Shown: positions 49,782-59,592, counted from the first letter of the stretch. The stretch is DNA of 64,000 bases from JBGSYJ01 sp041748075 (GCA_041748075.1 JBGTDX010000039.1:62001-126000), one strand, 5' to 3'. Numbers and translations: made by a program. The notes: generated by a model from the sequence alone, not told the origin.

Positions 49782-52571
49782 ATGTCCTCGAAGGTCATCT
49801 CCATCCGCGGCGCGCGGACTCACAATCTCAAGAACGTCTCGGTCGACGTTCCTCACCGCCAGCTGACCGTCGTGACCGGGCCCTCCGGATCGGGCAAATC
49901 ATCGCTCGCCTTCGACACGCTCTACGCGGAGGGACAACGACGGTTCGTCGAGTCGATGTCGACGTACGTGCGACAGTTTCTCGAAAGGATGGAGCGTCCA
50001 GACGTCGATTTCATCGACGGCATTCTTCCCGCGCTTGCCATCGAGCAGAAGAACTCGGTCAAGAATGCCCGCTCCACCGTGGCGACGGCAACGGAGCTCG
50101 CAGATTACATCCGCCTCTTCATGACGTACTGCGGCGAGACGTTCTGTCCTACCTGCGGCACGAAAGTCGCCAGGGAAACCGCCGAATCGGTCACGCGAAC
50201 GGTCATGAAAACGCTCAATGGAGCAAGGGTGGCTGTACTCGCACCACTGGTCTTCTCCGATGAGACACGAAACGCCGTTCTGCAGCAGCTCGTCAAGGGC
50301 GGTTACTATCGGATCTGGCTCGATGGCGCTGTGGCCGATCTCAAAGAGATCGACGTGAGTGGGCTTGACTCCGTGGATGTGGTACTCGGCCGGTTCCGCA
50401 TCTCCGCGTCGTCGCAGGAGCAGATTGCCGACGCGATCGAGCAGGCGTTCTCCCTGACGGGAGGCCTGATCCACGTTCTGGAAGAGGCGCCCGAAGGCTG
50501 GTCGAGCCATCGCTACTACGCATCGTTCTCGTGCAACCATTGCGGAGACGAGTTTCCGGAGCCAACGCCTCACCTCTTCTCGTTCAACTCGCCCCTTGGC
50601 GCGTGCGGTGACTGCCAGGGGTACGGCCGAATCATAGGGATCGATATGGACAAGGTGATCCCAGTGCGTTCCCAACGTCTCAACGAGTTACCCATCACGC
50701 CGTGGAACTCTCCCGGTTACGAGGATTGCTACGAAGACCTCGAAGCTGCTGCAAAGAAACACAAGTTGCGCCTCGACGTTCCGATCGACGACCTGACCGA
50801 GACCGAATGGGACATCCTCTATTCGGGACGCGGGAAATGGTACGGGATCAAAGGCTTCTTCGAATGGCTGGATACGAAGAAGTACAAAATCCACGTTCGC
50901 GTCATGCTGGCCAGGTTCAGAAACTACACCACCTGCCAGACATGCGAAGGGTCGCGCATCGGGCCTGCCGGCAGGAACGTGCGGTTCCGGCAGCTTACTG
51001 TCGCGGACCTGTTCGCGATGCATGTCGGCGAAGCACGCCACTTCTGGGAGTACCTTCCGCTCACTCGAGCAGAAGAGAAAATTGCAGGACATCTCCGTCG
51101 CGAGATTCTCAACCGGCTCGTCTACCTTGACGAAGTAGGATTGACCTATCTGACGCTCGACCGTCAGACTCGAACTCTCTCAGGCGGAGAGTCCCAGCGC
51201 ATCAACCTCGCGTCTGCCCTCGGCAGCTCACTGACCGAAACGCTTTATGTCATCGATGAGCCGACTGTCGGTCTTCACGCACGCGACAGTGAAAGGCTGC
51301 TCTTTGTACTCCGGCGTCTTCGTAACGGGGGGAACACCGTCGTCGTCGTCGAACACGATCCTACGGTCATCGCCGGCGGCGACTACATCGTCGAGCTGGG
51401 GCCCGGCGCAGGGGAGCTCGGCGGCAGGGTTCTTTTCGCTGGAAGCGCCGATACCTGGACCAGCCCTGACTCGGACAACCCGCCAGATTCTCTACCCGAG
51501 GCAGAAAGTTCCGCTTCTGATGAGTCTCATAGCATCACCGTCGTGGGAGCGCGGGAACACAACCTGACGGACATCGACGTATCCATTCCACTCAACAGAC
51601 TCGTGGCGATTACCGGTGTGTCGGGATCCGGCAAGACTACCCTCATTCGCGATTGCCTGTTCAACGGCTACCAGCGGGTGTTTCGCGGTATATCGAAGCT
51701 CGACATCGGCAAGTTTACCCGCATCGAAGGCGTAGAGCACGTCGACGACATTCAGTTCGTCGATCAGAGTCCCATCGGCCGATCGAGCCGTTCCAACCCC
51801 GCCACCTACATCAAAGCATGGGACGAGATCCGAAAGCTGCTCGCAGGCAGTGCCAGCGCTAAGCTCAACGGAGTCACTCCCGGCATGTTCTCGTTCAACA
51901 CGACCGGCGGGCGCTGCGCCACGTGCGAGGGTGCTGGATTCGTCATCATCGACATGCAGTTCCTGGCCGACGTGGAAGTCGTCTGCGATACCTGTGGTGG
52001 ACGGCGCTTCAATGAGAAGGTCATGAAGGTCATGTACAAGAACAGGAACGTCGATGCCATCCTCAAAATGACCGTAGATGAGGCGCTGCGGTTCTTCATC
52101 GACAAGCGCGCTGTCGTCAGAAAACTGGACGCGCTGCGCTCGGTCGGGCTCGGCTACCTGCAACTCGGTCAATCGACGGCCTCGCTATCGGGAGGTGAAG
52201 CTCAGAGACTCAAGCTCGCCTCGTTCCTCGTCGGAGAAAAGAATATGACCCGCAGGCTCTTTCTCTTCGACGAGCCGACGACCGGCCTTCACTCCAGCGA
52301 TGTCCGTCAACTGATCACGACGCTGCGAGATCTCGTCGAACGGGGCAACTCGGTCGTGGTGATCGAGCACAATCTCCAGTTGATCGAAGCCTGCGATCAC
52401 GTGATCGACCTCGGGCCGGACGGCGGTGACGGAGGTGGTCAGCTCGTCGCTGAAGGAACTCCCCGGGAAGTCGCTGCGAATCCTCGCAGCATCACCGGAC
52501 GATTTCTTTTCGCGAGGCCATCTGAAGAATTTGATCCTTCCCGTGCAGAACCGATCGATGTGTCATCCTGA
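49782..52571 (+). CDS. uvrA: Excinuclease ABC subunit A
   Basis: 929-residue damage-recognition ATPase of nucleotide excision repair. Two ABC ATPase halves (Walker A GPSGSGKSS and GVSGSGKTT; signatures LSGGESQRI and LSGGEAQRL) and zinc modules (CNHCGDEF, CATCEGAGFV ... CDTCGGRRF) are complete. Some otherwise strongly conserved N-terminal segments are altered (QKNSVKNARSTVATATELAD versus the usual DQK...NPRSTVGT), so it is a divergent UvrA. Start 49782 gives MSSKVISIRGARTHNL. The last residues (DVSS) and stop come from a half copy of the GTGTCATCCTGAGCG repeat. Confidence 0.92.
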   Translation: MSSKVISIRGARTHNLKNVSVDVPHRQLTVVTGPSGSGKSSLAFDTLYAEGQRRFVESMSTYVRQFLERMERPDVDFIDGILPALAIEQKNSVKNARSTVATATELADYIRLFMTYCGETFCPTCGTKVARETAESVTRTVMKTLNGARVAVLAPLVFSDETRNAVLQQLVKGGYYRIWLDGAVADLKEIDVSGLDSVDVVLGRFRISASSQEQIADAIEQAFSLTGGLIHVLEEAPEGWSSHRYYASFSCNHCGDEFPEPTPHLFSFNSPLGACGDCQGYGRIIGIDMDKVIPVRSQRLNELPITPWNSPGYEDCYEDLEAAAKKHKLRLDVPIDDLTETEWDILYSGRGKWYGIKGFFEWLDTKKYKIHVRVMLARFRNYTTCQTCEGSRIGPAGRNVRFRQLTVADLFAMHVGEARHFWEYLPLTRAEEKIAGHLRREILNRLVYLDEVGLTYLTLDRQTRTLSGGESQRINLASALGSSLTETLYVIDEPTVGLHARDSERLLFVLRRLRNGGNTVVVVEHDPTVIAGGDYIVELGPGAGELGGRVLFAGSADTWTSPDSDNPPDSLPEAESSASDESHSITVVGAREHNLTDIDVSIPLNRLVAITGVSGSGKTTLIRDCLFNGYQRVFRGISKLDIGKFTRIEGVEHVDDIQFVDQSPIGRSSRSNPATYIKAWDEIRKLLAGSASAKLNGVTPGMFSFNTTGGRCATCEGAGFVIIDMQFLADVEVVCDTCGGRRFNEKVMKVMYKNRNVDAILKMTVDEALRFFIDKRAVVRKLDALRSVGLGYLQLGQSTASLSGGEAQRLKLASFLVGEKNMTRRLFLFDEPTTGLHSSDVRQLITTLRDLVERGNSVVVIEHNLQLIEACDHVIDLGPDGGDGGGQLVAEGTPREVAANPRSITGRFLFARPSEEFDPSRAEPIDVSS

Positions 52572-52575
52572 GCGA
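52560..52575. repeat. Half copy of GTGTCATCCTGAGCGA repeat
   Basis: The first 16 bases of the palindrome found complete at 56723-56753, without its partner arm. It overlaps the last codons and stop of uvrA. Confidence 0.6.
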
Positions 52576-52594
52576 GAGACTGGCTGACGCCACT

Positions 52595-52945
52595 TCAGTG
52601 CCTCCCCATCCGACCACGCTCCTCGGGCGCCCACGTCGCAGCGATCCGCTTTGCACGCCAGGGAGGAAGCTCACGGGAGATGATCCAGTAGCCGATCAAC
52701 ACCACATGCAGCGCCACGAGCAGCGTCAGAGACTGGCTGCGGTTGAGGAATGGGACGTGCGCGCCAGGCCATGAGAGAAACAGATAGTCCAGGGCCAGGA
52801 GCATCACTCCGTCAAAAAGATCCCGGAACTTCTTAGTCCGTCGCGCTTTCTCGATCTCGATTCGACCATTGCACACAGCGAGCGGCGGTGTGGCATCCGG
52901 ACCTGCAGTGCCGGGCAACAGTTCCAACGTCGAGGGACCGCTCAT
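52595..52945 (-). CDS. Small two-helix membrane protein
   Basis: 116 residues. Two hydrophobic helices near 45-60 (GVMLLALDYLFLSW) and 70-92 (SLTLLVALHVVLIGYWII) follow a polar N-terminus; the end is basic. No family is recognised. It is believed real because GGAGGA lies 7 bases before its ATG and it does not overlap a better gene. It is a single gene between uvrA and the DUF5666-like gene. Confidence 0.6.
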   Translation of the reverse strand: MSGPSTLELLPGTAGPDATPPLAVCNGRIEIEKARRTKKFRDLFDGVMLLALDYLFLSWPGAHVPFLNRSQSLTLLVALHVVLIGYWIISRELPPWRAKRIAATWAPEERGRMGRH

Positions 52946-53022
52946 CGAATCGTCCTCCAGGGTGGCGTTGCGGAGAATAAGTTATTTTTACGATTCTAAA
53001 TTCCTGGTTCTCCGTCTGTCTC

Positions 53023-54246
53023 TTACCGCGTCCGGATCGTCTGCGCGATGTATCGCCCATCCCGATCACGGAACGCCTGGATGACCACACGCGTCCCCAC
53101 CGCGAGCTGATCCGCCGTCACGTAGCTGCCGTTGACGAGGCGGACGACGAAGTCACCCACGAGATGGACCTCGAGATCCCTGCCGCTGTCGGTGTCGCGA
53201 ACCTGCATGTTCTCCACGCTGCCGAGCGCGCGCTGTACGGTCCCGTAGATCACCAGCGTTTCGAACACCCGACCTCCTGCGGCAGGTGACGTCGGAGAAG
53301 TGGGCAGGGTTGATCCCCCAACCGGTCCGCTGCCGGTGCCGAGGCGGATCGTGGAAGCCCGGAAGTTGTCCGCGGCATCGAACGTTCCGTTGACTTCGAT
53401 TGAATCGCCGACCTTCAGATCCGTCAGGCGGAAGGCCCGCCCTTCGGGGTCGCGCGCGTTACGCGTGTCGACACGCACCTCGCGCGTACCTGCATCGAGC
53501 CTGAGTGTCTGGGCTCTCGTATCGATTCCGGTGACCCGGCCGGAAACGGAGGTCAGCGTCCGGCCACCGTCGGACAGATTCACGTCCGCAATCACATCGA
53601 TGATGCGCGCCCGCACACCGTCACTCAGGCTCGATTCGACCTGCACGCGGATTCGGTCGCCGACCTCGATGTTCCGGATCCGATAGACTTCGCCGCGGTA
53701 GTAAACCGGCGTGCTCTCTGTTCCATAAACCGTCAGCAACCTCCGGTCCGTCGTTTCGATGACGAGCCTGTTCTCCGCCTGGGTGATCTGGCGAACGACG
53801 CCCTCGAAGCTCTGCCCCGATGTCGTCGCAGGAGATGTGGGACTGATCTGTCTGCCGAGCAGCATGACGTCCGTCGAACTGAGCGTCCCACCCGAGCGAC
53901 CGATGCCCGTGACCTGGAGACGATCGCCAGTTCGGATCGAGTTGAATCCCACAGAGCCGGACAGGACTTCTGCACCCGTGCCGAACCCGTAATACCTCGT
54001 CGTCACGGCTTCGGTCGTCACTCTCACCGTCTTGCCCGTGGTCTCCGCATCGGGAGTCAGCAGGAAGCTCGCACCGCTGCTGTTTACCTGGGTCACCGTT
54101 CCGACGAGCGATCCACGCTCGCCTACACGAACATCGCTCGCCAACTGCCACGCTGGGCGGGTCTGACCGAAGAGCGATGCGGAGAGAAACGCGACCGCGA
54201 AGAACGCGAGAGCTGTGCGATAAACCTTTGCCTGTTGCCGTATCAT
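53023..54246 (-). CDS. Exported DUF5666-like repeat protein
   Basis: 407 residues with a signal peptide (RTALAFFAVAFLSASLFGQ). About five copies of a 60-75-residue beta-strand unit follow, each with the form GTV-x-(R/G)-x-L ... L-x-V-G-x-x-(V/I)-x-V-x-G (SVSGRVTGIDTRAQTLRLD, VGDSIEVNGTFDAADNFRAS). This is the layout of DUF5666-type proteins, of unknown function. The start at 54246 has AGGAGGA 6 bases upstream; an in-frame ATG further out has none. Confidence 0.75.
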   Translation of the reverse strand: MIRQQAKVYRTALAFFAVAFLSASLFGQTRPAWQLASDVRVGERGSLVGTVTQVNSSGASFLLTPDAETTGKTVRVTTEAVTTRYYGFGTGAEVLSGSVGFNSIRTGDRLQVTGIGRSGGTLSSTDVMLLGRQISPTSPATTSGQSFEGVVRQITQAENRLVIETTDRRLLTVYGTESTPVYYRGEVYRIRNIEVGDRIRVQVESSLSDGVRARIIDVIADVNLSDGGRTLTSVSGRVTGIDTRAQTLRLDAGTREVRVDTRNARDPEGRAFRLTDLKVGDSIEVNGTFDAADNFRASTIRLGTGSGPVGGSTLPTSPTSPAAGGRVFETLVIYGTVQRALGSVENMQVRDTDSGRDLEVHLVGDFVVRLVNGSYVTADQLAVGTRVVIQAFRDRDGRYIAQTIRTR

Positions 54247-54311
54247 GGCTTCCTCCTGAGTCTGATATCGAAAGCAGCCGCAATTCACGTGCCGGGCAGC
54301 TCGACCACCCA

Positions 54312-54356
54312 CCCGGTTGCGGGTTGTGGGTTGTGAGTTCCGGGTTCCTGGCTGGA
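54312..54356. repeat. Heptamer array 9 (GGGTTGT type), one arm
   Basis: Six 7-base words CGGTTGC, GGGTTGT, GGGTTGT, GAGTTCC, GGGTTCC, TGGCTGG between the DUF5666-like gene and guaD. A second arm was not found. Confidence 0.65.
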
Positions 54357-54372
54357 CCTGACCCGGCTCCCC

Positions 54373-55692
54373 TCACGACCCTGAACCGGGCAGACGGGAG
54401 TCGGAGGTCACCTTCCGTCCCCGGACATAGGCGGCGCTCACTGCCCTGTCATCGCCCATGAAGATGATCCCGGCCAGGAGGTCGTGAATGGTTTCGGCCC
54501 CGCGAGTCCGCCTGGCCAGCAGTGATGTAGCCTCCAGATCGAGAATCAGAAAGTCCGCGTCCTTGTCCGCTTCGAGGCTCCCGGTGATCTTCTCGAGAGA
54601 CAGCGTTCGCGCGCCTCCAAGGGTCGCCAGGTACCACAGCTCGAACGGAGTCAGGGAGAGTCCCTGAATCTGCTGTACTTTGTAAGCATCTGCCATGGCG
54701 TTGAAGAGGCAGGGCGTCGTCCCTGCTCCGATGTCGCTTCCGAGCCCGATGGTGACGCCGGAGGCCAGCACTTTGTGAAGCGGAAACAGTCCGCTTCCGA
54801 GAAACAGGTTCGAGTTCGGACAATGCGCGATACGGCTGTCGGTTTCGTGAAGGATTCGAAGCTCGTCGTCGCTCAGATGCACCCCGTGAGCAAGAACCGT
54901 TCGATTGCCCAGTAAGCCGAAGGCTTCATATACCGACACATAGTCCCGGGCGTCAGGAAACAACTCTCTGACCCATTGGACCTCGGCGCGGTTCTCGGAG
55001 ACGTGTGTGTGCACATAGACGTCGGGATATTCGCTTCTGAGCTTTCCCGCCGCTGCCAGGAGTTGATCGCTGCAGGTCGGCGCGAAGCGGGGAGAGATTG
55101 CATATCCCAGAAGATCGTGTCCATGCCACCGGCGGATCAGCTCGCGGCTTCCTTCGATTGCCGCTTCGGGTTCTTCCTGAAGATTTGCCGGCGCGTTCCG
55201 ATCCATCAGAGTCTTTCCGATGATGGCCCGGATTCCGGCACGCCCTGCTTCCTCGAAGAAGATGTTCGTTGCCTCGGTATGAAGCGTCGAGAAGATCAGC
55301 GCCGATGTCGTTCCGCTTCGCGGCAGCTCTTCGAACAGCTCCGTCGCGATCTGACGCGCGTGATCCGCGTCTGCGAACTTCGCTTCTGTCGGAAACGTAT
55401 ACCGGTTCAGCCACTGCAGCAGGTCCCCGCCGTACGACCCGATCATCTCCAGCTGCGGCGCGTGCAGGTGCGTATCGATCAGTCCCGGTGTAATCAGTGC
55501 ACTCCGTCCCAGATCGACGACCTCATCACCCTCGGACAATCGGACCGCACTCCATTCGTCCACTGAGACGATACGGCCGTCGTCACCGACGGCAAGGTAG
55601 CCGTCGTCGTAGTATCGATACGTCGCTTCGGCCTGTTCCGCGCCGAAGGGGCTGGCGATGGGGGAGAAGATACGGCACCGGTACAGTTTCAC
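54373..55692 (-). CDS. guaD: Guanine deaminase
   Basis: 439-residue zinc amidohydrolase that turns guanine into xanthine. Metal ligands DTHLHAPQ, HTHVSEN and GSDIGAG are present, as is the guanine-deaminase signature TFPTEAKFAD. The length is typical. The start is a GTG at 55692. No other purine gene is adjacent; the 3'-5' exonuclease gene lies 36 bases upstream on the same strand. Confidence 0.9.
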   Translation of the reverse strand: MKLYRCRIFSPIASPFGAEQAEATYRYYDDGYLAVGDDGRIVSVDEWSAVRLSEGDEVVDLGRSALITPGLIDTHLHAPQLEMIGSYGGDLLQWLNRYTFPTEAKFADADHARQIATELFEELPRSGTTSALIFSTLHTEATNIFFEEAGRAGIRAIIGKTLMDRNAPANLQEEPEAAIEGSRELIRRWHGHDLLGYAISPRFAPTCSDQLLAAAGKLRSEYPDVYVHTHVSENRAEVQWVRELFPDARDYVSVYEAFGLLGNRTVLAHGVHLSDDELRILHETDSRIAHCPNSNLFLGSGLFPLHKVLASGVTIGLGSDIGAGTTPCLFNAMADAYKVQQIQGLSLTPFELWYLATLGGARTLSLEKITGSLEADKDADFLILDLEATSLLARRTRGAETIHDLLAGIIFMGDDRAVSAAYVRGRKVTSDSRLPGSGS

Positions 55693-55728
55693 GGCGGAAA
55701 GTGTACCCCGGCTGATGGGGAGCCGAGC

Positions 55729-56595
55729 TCAGGTCGAGCTCGCAGGCACATCGACGCCGGACAGTTCTTCAGCCTGGAGGTCCAGCCGTTCCTCGGCAGC
55801 CACCTCATCGACGAGAAGCGCGTTGCTCTCGTCGACCGTCTCCCGGCCCTGCCTCGCGTCTACGGCCGTCCGGCCGCGCCGGTCCCTTTCCTCGGCAGCA
55901 CGAAAATCATTGTTGAATGCGATCACCGTGGGGGCGAGTCGCAGGTACAGCTCGCAGGTGGCGCGTACATCTTCCAGACAGTAAAGAGCGATGTCTTCGT
56001 ACTTGCCCGCGCGATAGAGCGATTCGACCGCTCGTCCATCCATTCCTTCGCTCTTCGAGCTCGTGATTCCGAAAGCTCGGCAGGCCAGATCGAGGTTGAA
56101 TCGCATCTGCCTCGAATTGATCGTCCCGCAGAAATTGAGCGCATCGCGAAGATCGCAGTTCGGATGGAAGCTGTACCGGTAGCCCACCAGATCCCGCTTC
56201 GGAACGACGCCGTTGATGGCCGAGCGAATCATAAGGAAAGGCCCATCGAACTGCCGTCCATTGAAGGAGATGAAGCGGTCATCTCTACCCAGGAAATCCC
56301 AGAACTTCTCGAGAATCAGCTTTTCGCTTCCGGAGATGAAGGTTCGATTGCCGTCTTTGCGAGTGTCCAGAGTTTCCTGACCGGGGACCTCGTACAGAAC
56401 ACACGAACGATTGTCGTCGGCATTGATTACGCCGATCGCGACAATGCGGCCCGTGAACGGTGAAAGCGCTCCGCGGCGCTTCTCCTCCTCAGCCTCCGCG
56501 TCGTTCATTCCCTTGATCAGATATTCGCGAACGTAGGGGTCGTGCTCCTCCCAGGGGGTGCCGACCGTTTCGATGTCGATGACGAGTCGCTTCAT
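55729..56595 (-). CDS. Predicted 3'-5' exonuclease (PolB-like, DnaQ superfamily)
   Basis: 288 residues. DEDD exonuclease motifs: ExoI IDIETVG, ExoII FNGRQFDGPFL, ExoIII YCLEDVRATCELYLR. The family matches the predicted PolB-like exonucleases. The start 56595 (MKRLVIDIET) is chosen because motif I must lie near the N-terminus; an in-frame ATG 135 bases upstream adds unlikely sequence. The last about 60 residues are polar and acidic, probably disordered. Confidence 0.85.
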   Translation of the reverse strand: MKRLVIDIETVGTPWEEHDPYVREYLIKGMNDAEAEEEKRRGALSPFTGRIVAIGVINADDNRSCVLYEVPGQETLDTRKDGNRTFISGSEKLILEKFWDFLGRDDRFISFNGRQFDGPFLMIRSAINGVVPKRDLVGYRYSFHPNCDLRDALNFCGTINSRQMRFNLDLACRAFGITSSKSEGMDGRAVESLYRAGKYEDIALYCLEDVRATCELYLRLAPTVIAFNNDFRAAEERDRRGRTAVDARQGRETVDESNALLVDEVAAEERLDLQAEELSGVDVPASST

Positions 56596-56722
56596 GGTTC
56601 GATGATAGCGCCTGGGATGAAGGGAGACAAACGTTCTACCAGTTGTAGACGTGTGGAGGTCAGAGTGTGTCTTCCCGAGCCGGCGAATGACAGGACGGTC
56701 ATTGTGGTGAGAAATGAACACG

Positions 56723-56812
56723 GGTGTCATCCTGAGCGAAGCGAAGGATCCCCTGAAGACTTGCCGTGACTCCTCGAGGAAGGGGATCCTTCGCTTCGCT
56801 CAGGATGACACC
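56723..56812. repeat. Perfect 31-bp palindrome (GTGTCATCCTGAGCGAAGCG family)
   Basis: Arms 56723-56753 and 56782-56812 are exact reverse complements over 31 bases, with a 28-base loop. It starts 3 bases after the mdh stop on the minus strand. Shortened copies occur at 33137-33166 and 52560-52575. The family is not heptameric. Similar sequences are known to me as dispersed intergenic repeats in several bacterial genomes. Confidence 0.85.
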
Positions 56813-56815
56813 TCC

Positions 56816-57745
56816 CTAGGAATCTGTCTTCAGCTTCTCGACCAGCTCCTTCACTGCGTCGACCGATACCTGCAATCCCGAGCGCTCGGCATCGGTCAGT
56901 TTGATCTCGATGATCTGCTCCATTCCAGCCTTGCCGAGCTTCACTGGCACACCGACGAAGAGCTCGTCGACACCATACTCTCCCTGAAGAAACACAGCGC
57001 AGGGAAGAATTTTCTTGTTGTCCTTCAGGATGGCTTCGACCATCTCACACGTGGCAGATGAGGGCGCATACCAGGCAGACGTCTTGAGAAGATTCACGAT
57101 TTCGGCGCCGCCATTCCGCGTGCGATCGACGATCGCATTGATGCGCTCTTCGCTGATCAGTTCGGTGATCGGAATTCCGGCAACTGTCGAGTACCGGGGC
57201 AGAGGGACCATCGTGTCGCCGTGGCCACCGAGAACGAACGCGTGTGTATTCTCGACGGAGACGTCCAACTCCATGGCGATGAACGCGCGCATTCTTGCGG
57301 AGTCGAGCACGCCCGCCATTCCGATCACGCGTTCACGAGAAAAGCCCGACACGCGCCGCGCAACTTCACACATGGCATCGAGTGGGTTCGAGACGATGAC
57401 GAGAATCGTGTCCGGTGAACGAGCCACGACCTCGCGTGTCACTCCGGCAACGATCTCTTCGTTCTTCCAGAGCAGATCATCGCGGCTCATTCCAGGTTTG
57501 CGCGGCAGGCCCGCCGTGATGACGACGATGTCCGAGCCCTCGGTCTCTTCGTATCCATTCGTTCCGGTGATGCGGGCGTCGAACTGCTCCACCGGCGCGG
57601 ACTCGATCATGTCGAGGCCCTTTCCCTGCGGCACTCCCTCAACGATGTCGACCAGGACGACGTCGGCCAGCTCCTTTTCAGCGATTCGCTGCGCGAGGGT
57701 CGCGCCGACGTTTCCGGCGCCTACGACTGTTACTTTTGTTTTCAT
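56816..57745 (-). CDS. mdh: Malate dehydrogenase
   Basis: 309-residue NAD-dependent TCA-cycle enzyme of the LDH/MDH superfamily. Glycine motif GAGNVGAT, substrate loop PRKPGMSRDDLL with Arg at the oxaloacetate-selecting place, NPLDAM, and catalytic HGDTMVPLPRYS are all present. The Arg in PRKPG distinguishes malate from lactate dehydrogenase. It is a single gene, divergent from the DNA ligase gene, with the 31-bp palindrome at its 3' end. Confidence 0.95.
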   Translation of the reverse strand: MKTKVTVVGAGNVGATLAQRIAEKELADVVLVDIVEGVPQGKGLDMIESAPVEQFDARITGTNGYEETEGSDIVVITAGLPRKPGMSRDDLLWKNEEIVAGVTREVVARSPDTILVIVSNPLDAMCEVARRVSGFSRERVIGMAGVLDSARMRAFIAMELDVSVENTHAFVLGGHGDTMVPLPRYSTVAGIPITELISEERINAIVDRTRNGGAEIVNLLKTSAWYAPSSATCEMVEAILKDNKKILPCAVFLQGEYGVDELFVGVPVKLGKAGMEQIIEIKLTDAERSGLQVSVDAVKELVEKLKTDS

Positions 57746-57832
57746 CTTGGCATTCCTCAGGCAGAAGATTTTGTTTTTCGGGACGGATTCTATGTCAGAT
57801 TTGCGACTGAACGTTGTGACGGGACCATCCGA

Positions 57833-59473
57833 ATGCTGAGCTCTTTCACCGCGGTAGCCAACCAGATTGCCGCAACGACAAAGCGAAACGAGAAGGAACG
57901 GTTGCTCGCGGGCTACCTCGCCGGCCTCGACGATGCCTCTCTCGAGCGGGCGGCAGTCTTCTTCACGGGATCACCCTTTCCCGGCCGCGACGAGCGGGTC
58001 ACGGGGGCGGGGTGGTCGATCGTCGCGGAAGCGGCCGCGGAGGCGACCGGCACGTCGAAGTCTACCCTCCGGGAGCAGACGCTGGCCGAAGGGGACCTGG
58101 GAGACGGGCTCGCGAGCTTCTTTCCGGAAGATGTCGAGCGGGACCTCTCGATCGTCGAGCTGGGAGAGTTCTTCGATGAGCTCGCCGCCGCCTCCGGTTC
58201 CCTCGATAAGACTGCCCTGCTGACCGCTTTCTTTCGGATGCTCGACCGCCAGGCCGCGCGATTCGTGACGAAGATCCTCCTCAACGAGTTCCGCATCGGA
58301 CTGCAGATGGGCCTTGTGGAAAGCGCGGTGGCAAAGGCTTTCGGTCGTCGCCTCGCGGACGTACGGCGCGCCCAGATGTTCGTGGGCGATATCGGGACGA
58401 CCGCTCTGCTTGCTCGGTCAGGGACTCTCGATGAAGCCTCCATCCAGCTGTTTCGCCCGATCGGATTCATGCTCGCCCAGCCCGCGGAGGACCCCGAGAA
58501 GATCGTCGAACTCCTCGGAACGGGCGCACTCGCAGACGACAAATACGACGGGATCCGGGCGCAGGTTCACTTCAATGGGACTGATGTTCGAATCTACTCG
58601 CGAACGCTCGATGAGATCGGAAGTCGCTTTCCCGAGATCGTGTCGGCGGCAGCGAAGCTTCCAGAGCCATGCATTCTAGACGGCGAGCTCGTCGCGTTTC
58701 GCGACGGCATTCTCCCTTTCGCCGTGATCCAGAAGCGGCTGGGACGGAAGAGCCCGGGCGAGAAGCTTCTCGCGGAGGCGCCCGTCGTTTTCTTCGCGTT
58801 CGATGTTCTCTTCGCAGGTGATGAGGCTGTCTTCGAGCTTCCGCTTCAGACGAGGCTGTCGAGGCTCAGTAAGCTTCTCGCCTCGACGCCACGAATCCGT
58901 CCTTCAACTCAGAGCCAGATCCGGGATGCGAGCCACATCGATGGACTGTTCGATCAGGCTCGCGCGCGCGGAAACGAAGGGCTCGTGATCAAGGGCGCCG
59001 ATTCTCTCTACACTCCGGGACGCCGCGGCAAAGCCTGGCTGAAGTACAAGAAGGCACTCGCAACTCTCGATTGCGTCATCACCGCGGCGCAGTACGGGCA
59101 CGGGAAGCGACGAAGCGTGCTGTCGGACTACACCTTTGCAGTCCGCTCGGACGATCAGTTGTTGAACATCGGAAAGGCTTACTCAGGACTCACTGATGCC
59201 GAGATCGAACAACTGACGGTGCGGCTCGGGAAGATCACGACTTCGCGCCATGGCCCGGTTCATATCGTCCGGCCGGAGATCGTTCTCGAGATCGCATTCG
59301 ACCGCATTCAGGAGTCGGCTCGACACAAATCGGGATATGCGCTGCGATTCCCCCGCATTGCCAATCTCCGCTCCGATAAGAGTCCGGAAGAGATCTCGAC
59401 ACTCGACGAAGTGCGCCGAATCTACGAAGGCCAGCTGAAAAGAGAGGCCGGAGCAATTTCAAACGAGAAATGA
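57833..59473 (+). CDS. ATP-dependent DNA ligase
   Basis: 546 residues. An N-terminal DNA-binding domain (about 1-200), the nucleotidyltransferase core with intact motif I KYDGIRAQ, motif III ILDGELVAF, motif IIIa FFAFDVLF, motif IV EGLVIKG and motif V AWLKYK, then an OB fold. This is the archaeal-type LigB architecture also found in some bacteria. It contrasts with the degenerate ligase-like protein at 2428 and might supply sealing activity for repair. Confidence 0.94.
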   Translation: MLSSFTAVANQIAATTKRNEKERLLAGYLAGLDDASLERAAVFFTGSPFPGRDERVTGAGWSIVAEAAAEATGTSKSTLREQTLAEGDLGDGLASFFPEDVERDLSIVELGEFFDELAAASGSLDKTALLTAFFRMLDRQAARFVTKILLNEFRIGLQMGLVESAVAKAFGRRLADVRRAQMFVGDIGTTALLARSGTLDEASIQLFRPIGFMLAQPAEDPEKIVELLGTGALADDKYDGIRAQVHFNGTDVRIYSRTLDEIGSRFPEIVSAAAKLPEPCILDGELVAFRDGILPFAVIQKRLGRKSPGEKLLAEAPVVFFAFDVLFAGDEAVFELPLQTRLSRLSKLLASTPRIRPSTQSQIRDASHIDGLFDQARARGNEGLVIKGADSLYTPGRRGKAWLKYKKALATLDCVITAAQYGHGKRRSVLSDYTFAVRSDDQLLNIGKAYSGLTDAEIEQLTVRLGKITTSRHGPVHIVRPEIVLEIAFDRIQESARHKSGYALRFPRIANLRSDKSPEEISTLDEVRRIYEGQLKREAGAISNEK

Positions 59474-59592
59474 GGAGACGAGGACGAGAAACCCGCGCCT
59501 CTCCGTCTCCCGCCTCTCATCTCGAGCCTCGAGCCTCTAGCCTAACGTCCCTCGCCCCTCGTCCCTCGCCCCTCGTCCCTCGCCCCTCGCTT
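59472..59592. repeat. Heptamer array 10 (CCCTCGY type)
   Basis: From about 59519 the sequence runs in strict 7-base words: TCTCGAG, CCTCGAG, CCTCTAG, CCTAACG, TCCCTCG, CCCCTCG (repeated three times alternating). A short purine arm (GAGGAGACGAGGACGAG) overlaps the ligase stop codon at 59471-59473 and can pair with it. Confidence 0.75.
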
